From a virus, in the IMG/VR virus record IMGVR_UViG_3300028563_000308, positions 1 through 22,298 of that record: a DNA stretch of 22,298 bases; one strand, 5' to 3'. Below, one piece after another: positions 11,886 to 17,642 of this stretch. Numbering within the stretch: position 1 is the first letter of the stretch; every line of letters begins with the position of its first letter. The notes beneath the pieces were generated by a model. The model did no database searches. It worked only from the letters and a program-made list of their open reading frames with translations, and was not told the DNA's origin. The position numbers and the translations under genes were made by a program.

Positions 11886-14551
11886 GCTATTCGATCGCCA
11901 ACGAGACCAAGGATTTAGGGCAGTTCGCCAGCAATCTGGGCTATGGTCAACTGGTAGACGCTGCAGAGGGATACTCGCACCTCGAAGACCTGATCCATGA
12001 CGGCTGGACGGAAGACGTGGTGGACCTGGTGTCGGACCTGCGGCAGCTCGCGGCCGACACAGAGGATGAAGACGTATCCTCGACGGCGTCTGGGCTGGCC
12101 GATTTGATCGATGGCGAAGAGATCGTGGTGGTCCACGACGGAACGACCAAAGAAGATCCAGGCGAGGGACACGAGGATACTGGGATTGATGGCGCCGGCA
12201 AGGTTCAGAAGACAGGAAAAATCACCAAGCTTGTGCGGAGCCACAAGGTAGAGCGTGCGCAACTTGGGCTCAAGAACGTTCTCACAGAGTTCCTGCGAGA
12301 CGCTGGCAAGCACGTGGCAGCGAAGATTCGCCAGTTCGGACACAGCGATAAGGCCTCGAAGGCGCTCGCCAAATACTCATACGGTTCGACTCAGGTAGAC
12401 ATCGATCCACTGAGCGACATCGGCATGGCGATGGCCGCGCTGAGAAGTCAGATAGAAGTGGCGGACCTGGCCGGCAAGGGACTTGAGCCTGAAGCGCACG
12501 TAACAGTGCGCTATGGAATCATCGACGACGAATACGATGAACTGCGGCGTTATATCCGCAGTCTGCGGCCGTTCACTATGACCTTCGGTCCGCTCGCTGC
12601 ATTCCCACCGACGGTAAATAGCGACAACGCCGCTGTGCTCATCCTGCCAGTACAGTGTGCCGAACTGGAGACGATCAACGCGGAATTGGCGGACCACGCG
12701 CACTTCAAGGAAGCGAGTTTCGTCTATCGATCACACGCCACGATCGCATACGTGAGGCCAGAATCTGCCGCGAAGTACGTCGGCAAAGACATAGGATCTG
12801 GGCTGTCGTTCGTTGCAGCGTCCATCACGATATGTAGTAAGGACGACACGCAGGAAGTGGTACCACTGGAAGGGACTGTCAGTAAGGCAGTTAAGTCATT
12901 CAAGAAAGCCGCCCCGGCGAGCGATGTAGAGGAAATGCTCAACCGGGTTCTGACGATCAACTGGTCGGAACTGCCGCGGCGCGTTACTGAGTACCTCCAG
13001 GAGATTGCGCAGGATACCGGATCGCGGGCGCTTCTTCAGGTGCGTTCGCACGATTCGGACATCATCACGGACGTCAATGAGGCTGCGGCGGATTGGGCGG
13101 CGGAGCGCGGCGCCGAGATGGTTGGAAAGAAGTGGGTCGACGGGGAGCTCGTGGACAACCCCGATGCGCGCTGGGCGATCTCGGAAACCACGCGTGAAGA
13201 CCTTCGACGCATTATTACAGACGCCTTCGAAGGCCCGATGACGATTCAAGAGCTGGCGGATGAGGTTGAAGAAGCCGGCGCATTCTCGGCCAGTCGTGCT
13301 GAAATGATCGCTAATACGGAAGGCGCGCGCGCCGAGGTAAAAGGGCAGCTCACCGGGTGGCGGGAGAGCGGGGTCGTTGATAGGGCGCAATATTTGCTAA
13401 GCTCTGATCACCCTGAAAATAGTGATTGCAATTGCGAGGATCTTGCGGAAGAGAACGGAGGCATATACGACTTAGCTGACGCTCCCGAGGTCCCTCAGCA
13501 CCCGAACTGCCTCGTAGGGAATGTAGTCGTATCTGCCAGCGGAGTCGAGGCGGCGATGAAACGATGGTTTGAGGGGGAAATCATTGTCATTCGAATCGCG
13601 GGGGCAGCCGACATATCCGTTACTCCAAATCACCCGATACTGACGCGGAGAGGATGGGTAGCTGCCGGACTGCTGCAGATCAACGATGAGGTTTTGCAGT
13701 GCTCTGACCCAGCCGCAGCGGTCCGTCTTGTTAACCCAAACAATAACTACATGGAGACCGGCATCGAGCAGATATCGGATACGCTTTTGATGGCGTGCGG
13801 CGGCTCTACCGCTACTGTGCCATCCTCCACCGAAGCATTCCACGGCGATGGAATGGCTAATGGTGAAGTCGGGGTTATACGGTCCTACGGCCATCTGAGT
13901 CGAAGCCCCAAAGCGTTTGAGAGCGTGTTGCACGCGTGTTTCACTGTCAGTGAGCGGAATGGGGTTACTTTCTCTGGAGATGGCGCGGAGGCAGAGTTCC
14001 TCAAATGGAGCCACTCTACCACGGACGGCAGCGTGCGCAGCATTAGCATTCCCTCTTCTCTGCTCAGGAGTAAACCTGGAATGTCGAAGAATACCAACCT
14101 CGTGGCCGCTGCGAACTATAAGCCCGGCGCTCCGGAACGCTCTGAGCAAGACGGTATGGCTGGTTCCAAGCCTTTTGGCGATGGAATACGCAGTATCTCC
14201 GGACATGTATGCATCGTGCAGGAGCGGGAGGTCGGCGCTGGAGAATCCTCGGATAAGGGCGTGATGCTCTCCAAGACTGCGACAAGAGAATCCGGCTGCC
14301 ATCATGACGCGGCCTATGACTTTACTGGTGACTCCGATGCGCTTGGCAATGTGGCTGAGCGGCTCTCCAGATTGATGCGCCCGGTTAAACTCCTGGACAT
14401 TTTCAGGCGTAAATTCGTAGGCCATGTCTTTAATCTCCAAACAGATACGGGGTTTTATTTCGCCAATACCATTATAGTGCACAACTGTTGGTGTGCGCTA
14501 GCACCGGTTTTGATCGGCGCTGAAGCGCCTGGGAGTGAAGACGATGAATAG
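11882..14551 (+). CDS. MuF/SPP1 gp7-like head morphogenesis protein with 2H domain, interrupted by an intein
   Basis: An 889-residue reading frame. The N-terminal 130 residues are acidic and of unknown role. Residues about 175-330 look like a 2H phosphoesterase: HVTVRYG at His206 and HATIAYV at His285, the two H-x-T motifs about 80 residues apart. Residues about 345-542 plus 869-889 form the MuF head-morphogenesis domain (AEMIANTEGARAEV, WRESGV, then PEVPQHPN). The conserved HPNCxC motif is split: residues 543-868 are an intein, and joining the exteins restores HPNCWCALAPV, the normal family ending. The spliced protein would be 563 residues. MuF proteins sit near the portal and help head assembly; extra enzymatic domains on them are sometimes injected effectors. 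Start overlaps the portal gene (ATGA). Confidence 0.9.
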   Translation: MSYSIANETKDLGQFASNLGYGQLVDAAEGYSHLEDLIHDGWTEDVVDLVSDLRQLAADTEDEDVSSTASGLADLIDGEEIVVVHDGTTKEDPGEGHEDTGIDGAGKVQKTGKITKLVRSHKVERAQLGLKNVLTEFLRDAGKHVAAKIRQFGHSDKASKALAKYSYGSTQVDIDPLSDIGMAMAALRSQIEVADLAGKGLEPEAHVTVRYGIIDDEYDELRRYIRSLRPFTMTFGPLAAFPPTVNSDNAAVLILPVQCAELETINAELADHAHFKEASFVYRSHATIAYVRPESAAKYVGKDIGSGLSFVAASITICSKDDTQEVVPLEGTVSKAVKSFKKAAPASDVEEMLNRVLTINWSELPRRVTEYLQEIAQDTGSRALLQVRSHDSDIITDVNEAAADWAAERGAEMVGKKWVDGELVDNPDARWAISETTREDLRRIITDAFEGPMTIQELADEVEEAGAFSASRAEMIANTEGARAEVKGQLTGWRESGVVDRAQYLLSSDHPENSDCNCEDLAEENGGIYDLADAPEVPQHPNCLVGNVVVSASGVEAAMKRWFEGEIIVIRIAGAADISVTPNHPILTRRGWVAAGLLQINDEVLQCSDPAAAVRLVNPNNNYMETGIEQISDTLLMACGGSTATVPSSTEAFHGDGMANGEVGVIRSYGHLSRSPKAFESVLHACFTVSERNGVTFSGDGAEAEFLKWSHSTTDGSVRSISIPSSLLRSKPGMSKNTNLVAAANYKPGAPERSEQDGMAGSKPFGDGIRSISGHVCIVQEREVGAGESSDKGVMLSKTATRESGCHHDAAYDFTGDSDALGNVAERLSRLMRPVKLLDIFRRKFVGHVFNLQTDTGFYFANTIIVHNCWCALAPVLIGAEAPGSEDDE
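13472..14425 (-). CDS. Antisense homing endonuclease, HTH plus Vsr/EDxHD-like nuclease
   Basis: A 317-residue protein encoded on the strand opposite the intein. Two helix-turn-helix repeats are visible: LSHIAKRIGVTSKVIGRVMM near 23-42 and SIAKRLGTSHTVLLRAF at 81-97. A nuclease core follows: TDSETRVQHALKRFG (Glu162), GPYNPDFTIS (Asp186) and IAVECFGGGWH (Glu196, His203), then ARHQKRIRYLLDAG and a VVIVWV strand. This is the pattern of Vsr-related EDxHD homing endonucleases, which cut intein-free alleles. ATG 14425 has GGAG nine bases upstream; an in-frame ATG at 14482 lacks such support. The codons lie exactly opposite intein codons (same register). The last 12 codons, including the stop, use 36 bases of N-extein sequence. 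Antisense transcription needs its own promoter, which I could not identify. Confidence 0.8.
   Translation of the reverse strand: MAYEFTPENVQEFNRAHQSGEPLSHIAKRIGVTSKVIGRVMMAAGFSCRSLGEHHALIRGFSSADLPLLHDAYMSGDTAYSIAKRLGTSHTVLLRAFRSAGLIVRSGHEVGILRHSRFTPEQRRGNANAAHAAVRGRVAPFEELCLRAISRESNPIPLTDSETRVQHALKRFGASTQMAVGPYNPDFTISHSIAVECFGGGWHSSGRAAARHQKRIRYLLDAGLHVVIVWVNKTDRCGWVRALQNLIVDLQQSGSYPSSPRQYRVIWSNGYVGCPRDSNDNDFPLKPSFHRRLDSAGRYDYIPYEAVRVLRDLGSVS
13508..14485 (+). mobile_element. Intein inserted at the HPNC motif of the MuF gene
   Basis: The 326-residue intein begins with Cys (codon 543, CLVGNVVVSASG) and carries the block B T-x-x-H motif in VTPNHPILTRRGW. It ends with GHVFNLQTDTGFYFANTIIV followed by His-Asn at codons 867-868, with Cys as +1 residue. 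All residues needed for class 1 protein splicing are present, so it should be active. Mini-inteins need only about 130-150 residues. The extra roughly 180 residues hold no LAGLIDADG or HNH motif on the + strand but include the AFHGDG stretch that I associate with other phage inteins. The coding sequence of a nuclease runs antisense through almost the whole element. Confidence 0.92.
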
Positions 14552-14987
14552 GACGATTCGCATGCTCGCGGCTTTGGCCGTGCTGCTTCTATCTCTGAAC
14601 GCGCAGACCATCGTGCGATCGACGGCGGTCTACCAGCGATCCTACTACACGTTGCCTGGCTACACGATTCCGTCTTCGCTGACGTGCATTGTTGGCTATG
14701 CGTCCACCTGCAAGATCGTGATCACAAAGACGTCGAGCAGTTCCGACCCTGCGGTCTGCATGGTTGACTTCACAGCCAATGGTCAAACCGTTGTGTTCCA
14801 GGATCTGAACGGCAACGCATGGATCAACGCAGTGATTGGAACGTCCGGAACGCCAGTGCTGCAAACGTTTACCGTTGGAGGACCTGACGACAGTGGTTGC
14901 CGGGTGTTCCCTGGCGGACTGTATATTCAGGCTACCGGAAGCGGAACGACAACCCTCGGGCAGCTTGTGGTCAAGTTCAATCCGTAG
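14544..14987 (+). CDS. Secreted hypothetical protein
   Basis: The protein begins with a classical Sec signal peptide: basic NRTIRM, hydrophobic LAALAVLLLSLNA, and a probable cleavage after NAQ. The mature part of about 125 residues is Ser/Thr-rich and beta-like (SLTCIVGYASTCKIVITKTS) with five cysteines, fitting an exported or extracellular fold. ATG 14544 has GGGAG eight bases upstream; GTG 14535 in the same frame is a less likely start. The start overlaps the MuF stop by eight bases. No family recognised. An export signal is unexpected for a protein encoded inside a phage head-gene cluster. Confidence 0.72.
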   Translation: MNRTIRMLAALAVLLLSLNAQTIVRSTAVYQRSYYTLPGYTIPSSLTCIVGYASTCKIVITKTSSSSDPAVCMVDFTANGQTVVFQDLNGNAWINAVIGTSGTPVLQTFTVGGPDDSGCRVFPGGLYIQATGSGTTTLGQLVVKFNP

Positions 14988-14996
14988 AGGCAAACC

Positions 14997-16484
14997 ATGA
15001 AAGCTCTCCTATTCATGCTGCTGATAGCGGCAGGTTCGATGTGTGCTCAACAAGGTGGCGGGTTCTCGCAGATCCCGCCAGCTTCGTCCGGCGGTGGTGC
15101 TCCAAGCGGAGCGGCTGGTGGTTCGCTATCTAAAACGTATCCGAACCCTGGGCTTGCGCCTGACGCCATCACAAACGTGTGCGTTTCTTCCGGTGCTTCA
15201 GGCACAGCATACACCTGTACGGCCTCCCAAACGATCGCCAGTTGTACTTCTGGCATGCAGATCCTGTGGACCGCCGATGTGGCGAATACCGGCACCACCC
15301 CAACCCTCGACGCCGGCTGCGGCGCGAAGAGCGTAAAGACGCAGGAGAATGCCGCGCCCTCAGTCGGATTGATCGGTGTGGCTTCCGTCAACCGGCTCAC
15401 ATACGACGGCACGGTTTGGAGGCTTCCGGTCATCGTCGGGAGCGCCACTGGGGGAACAGCGACAAGCACTCTTACGGTGAAGAATACGGTCCTCAACGCG
15501 GACGGCTCCATCCAGGGCACCAACATCGCTACCCCAAGCGGGGCGACTGGCACCACCCCGAAGCTCTACCCCAAGGGTGGGCAGTGGTGTCAGTACGACG
15601 GCACAACGGAGAAGTGCGGACTTGGCGGCGGCACTATTCCCTCTACAGGCATCGTGGTTTCCAACGGCACAGCGTTTCAAACGTCGTTGACCACTACCAG
15701 TGGATTGCAAGGGGTTACGTTCACGGCGGGAGTTCCGGCACTGACGGCATTGGGAACGGCAGCTACGGTCAACACGGGAACCGGTGGGGCAACGGTGCCG
15801 CTGCTGAACGGGGCGAATACGTGGAGCGGCATCAACAACTTCAGCGTGGCGTTGGATGTTTTTCACGCGCCCACGGCATCCAACTGCACAGGAAGTGCTC
15901 TCGCGAACTGCGGTACGTTGTCTATCGGCGGTGGACCCTTCGACGGGAGCACCACAGGCAAGTTCGTGGGATCGACCAGCGGCACCTCGATAGCGGTGAA
16001 TGAGGCGTCGGGGTATGTGGGGGATTTGATGAATTTGCAGGTGGGGGGAGTGAGTAGGTTTCAGTTAAGTGCAGCCGGGAATATTACCGGAATTGCAAAT
16101 GTAACTTTTGGAACTACGATTGGAGCATATCCAGCGACAGGTTTACAGCTTGGAAGTGGCATGCCTTTCCAGTTTACCTCTTCATCCTCTGTTGGGGGTG
16201 GATCTGACACCAGCCTCTCCCGTGACTCCGCAGGAGTAATCGACTTCGGCACCGGCGCACAGGGCAGCACGGCGGGAAACTGGAAGGCTACGGCGGGCGC
16301 TACCTTGGCCGTGGCAACCTCAGCCCTGAAAACCTGCACCGCAACCACTGGAACTCCTTGGCGGGCGGCGGTGAACGATGCAACAGCCCCTGCAATCGGC
16401 GTGGCGCTTACGGGTGGTGGCACGGTGTTTGCGCTGGTCCATTGCAGCCTAACCACGGGCACATACATAGTGGACGGAATCTAA
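14997..16484 (+). CDS. Tail-fibre-like protein with signal peptide
   Basis: A 495-residue protein with a signal peptide (MKALLFMLLIAAGSMCAQQ) followed by a Gly/Ser/Pro-rich stretch. The short motif AAGGSLSKTYPNPGLA near residues 40-55 matches the GGDLSGTYPNP motif common in phage tail fibres and collar fibres. The remainder is Gly/Thr/Ser/Ala-rich and beta-repetitive, for example TTSGLQGVTFTAGVPALTAL and a capsid-fibre-like FVGSTSGTSIAVNEASG segment. The composition fits a trimeric fibre. Placement between MuF and the protease-scaffold gene is unusual for a tail fibre; a head fibre or an exported surface protein are alternatives. Starts nine bases after the previous stop. Confidence 0.7.
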   Translation: MKALLFMLLIAAGSMCAQQGGGFSQIPPASSGGGAPSGAAGGSLSKTYPNPGLAPDAITNVCVSSGASGTAYTCTASQTIASCTSGMQILWTADVANTGTTPTLDAGCGAKSVKTQENAAPSVGLIGVASVNRLTYDGTVWRLPVIVGSATGGTATSTLTVKNTVLNADGSIQGTNIATPSGATGTTPKLYPKGGQWCQYDGTTEKCGLGGGTIPSTGIVVSNGTAFQTSLTTTSGLQGVTFTAGVPALTALGTAATVNTGTGGATVPLLNGANTWSGINNFSVALDVFHAPTASNCTGSALANCGTLSIGGGPFDGSTTGKFVGSTSGTSIAVNEASGYVGDLMNLQVGGVSRFQLSAAGNITGIANVTFGTTIGAYPATGLQLGSGMPFQFTSSSSVGGGSDTSLSRDSAGVIDFGTGAQGSTAGNWKATAGATLAVATSALKTCTATTGTPWRAAVNDATAPAIGVALTGGGTVFALVHCSLTTGTYIVDGI

Positions 16485-16512
16485 CTGTTCTGTTTTCTGA
16501 GAGGATATCAAC

Positions 16513-17166
16513 ATGAAGACCTTTTTTCTCGCGCTTCTTTTTTCGCTTCAGATGTTCGCGGCCACGGTGAGCAGCATCACCTGTTCTGGCCAGACGGCAA
16601 CGGTAAACGCCACTGCTCATGGGCTTGTCGCCTCGCAGGGTTTCAGCCTGTCGGGAACGGCTGGAACTTACAACTCAACGGTAGGCACGGCGGGCGGAAA
16701 CGTGACAGCCAATTCCTTCACTTTCACCCTGCCCACAGGAACGGCCTGCTCTGGGTTCACGTCTGGCTACACCGCCGTCGTCCCAGCCAAGCAGATTATC
16801 GAACTGGGAGCGAATGCGAATCCCAGCGCGGCCACGGTGACGCTGAACTATCTGTATTGGTTTTCGACGGCGTATCCAAACCCCTTGCCCTGCACGCTGC
16901 CGGTGACCTCTGGCTCTCCTCCCGTGACAACCAACACTGGCTGTCCACAAAGTGTCTGGCCGGGAGCGAGCGCAGCAGAGAACGCCAGCATCGCGGCTGG
17001 TACAACGGTGGAGATTTACGGACAACTGGTACTACCCGCTACGGCTTCAGCGGCCACGGCGTCGGGGCAGGCCGTAACGCAGTACAACGCCATGCAGACA
17101 GGGTTTGCGAGCTTCCTGCTGGCGGGCGGGTATTACTGGAACGGCGCAACGTGGGCGAATCACTAA
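16513..17166 (+). CDS. Secreted hypothetical protein, Thr/Ala-rich
   Basis: A 217-residue protein starting MKTFFLALLFSLQMFAATVS, a short clear signal peptide with likely cleavage after FAA. The mature part begins with a small beta-domain (ITCSGQTATVNATAHGLVAS) whose 'TVNATAHGL' turn resembles phage beta-sandwich modules found in fibre and decoration proteins. The rest is Ala/Thr/Gly-rich, with a few aromatic residues near the end (GGYYWNGATW). GAGGATATCAAC precedes the ATG and gives a usable ribosome site. It probably belongs with the fibre-like gene upstream as a surface or fibre-associated protein; this is inference. Confidence 0.68.
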   Translation: MKTFFLALLFSLQMFAATVSSITCSGQTATVNATAHGLVASQGFSLSGTAGTYNSTVGTAGGNVTANSFTFTLPTGTACSGFTSGYTAVVPAKQIIELGANANPSAATVTLNYLYWFSTAYPNPLPCTLPVTSGSPPVTTNTGCPQSVWPGASAAENASIAAGTTVEIYGQLVLPATASAATASGQAVTQYNAMQTGFASFLLAGGYYWNGATWANH

Positions 17167-17174
17167 GAAGACTT

Positions 17175-17585
17175 ATGACAAACTTCAAACGACATCTTCC
17201 CTGGCCCGTCGCGGCCCTTCTCTGCATCGGCGCAATGGCGCTGGTGATGCACGCACAGCCGCGAACAATCGACTTCACCACTGCACTCGTTGGCCTGGAT
17301 GGCAAGCCGATGATGAATGGCGACCCCAAGACTCCCGTCGCGCTGACCCTCGGCGAGGTGTCGGTCACTGCCCTAGAGGCTCAACTGGAGGAAGATCGCA
17401 CGGCCACCGGCGCGGACAAGTTCAAGCGGGATGAACTGGCACGTAAGGTCTACCAGAAAAAAAGCGTGGCACTGACGGCAGAGGAAATTGCGACTATCAA
17501 GGACCGCATCGGGAAGTCGTTCGGCGCGATGGTGGTGGGGGCGGCGTGGCGGCTGCTGGACCCGGCAGTTTCGCCCGCGAAGTAG
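17175..17585 (+). CDS. Hypothetical protein with signal-anchor N-terminus, 136 residues
   Basis: The first 32 residues are a basic start then PWPVAALLCIGAMALVMHAQ, a signal peptide or anchor. The mature part (TTALVGLDGKPMMNGDPKTP, then LTLGEVSVTALEAQL, then FKRDELARKVYQKKSVALTA and GKSFGAMVVGAAWRLLDP) has the layout of small phage proteins in which a short strand region precedes helices; I have seen this pattern in phage hypotheticals but cannot name a family. ATG 17175 lies inside a longer open frame from 16857 whose upstream part is a shadow of the previous gene. AAGAAG upstream is a weak ribosome site. Confidence 0.65.
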   Translation: MTNFKRHLPWPVAALLCIGAMALVMHAQPRTIDFTTALVGLDGKPMMNGDPKTPVALTLGEVSVTALEAQLEEDRTATGADKFKRDELARKVYQKKSVALTAEEIATIKDRIGKSFGAMVVGAAWRLLDPAVSPAK

Positions 17586-17642
17586 GCAACGTAAATTTGC
17601 GTGAACGGTGCCTTTGCAAACAGAAGCAACTAGGCAAAATCG

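Noticed and set aside
13508-14485. The possibility that the intein + frame is only a shadow of the antisense nuclease
   Set aside because: Block A, block B, terminal His-Asn and +1 Cys are present and removal restores the MuF HPNC motif exactly, so the + frame is genuine.
15179-16003. 274-residue overlapping + frame in the fibre-like gene
   Set aside because: Arg/His-rich out-of-frame reading of a Gly/Thr-rich gene; no motif and no independent start signal.
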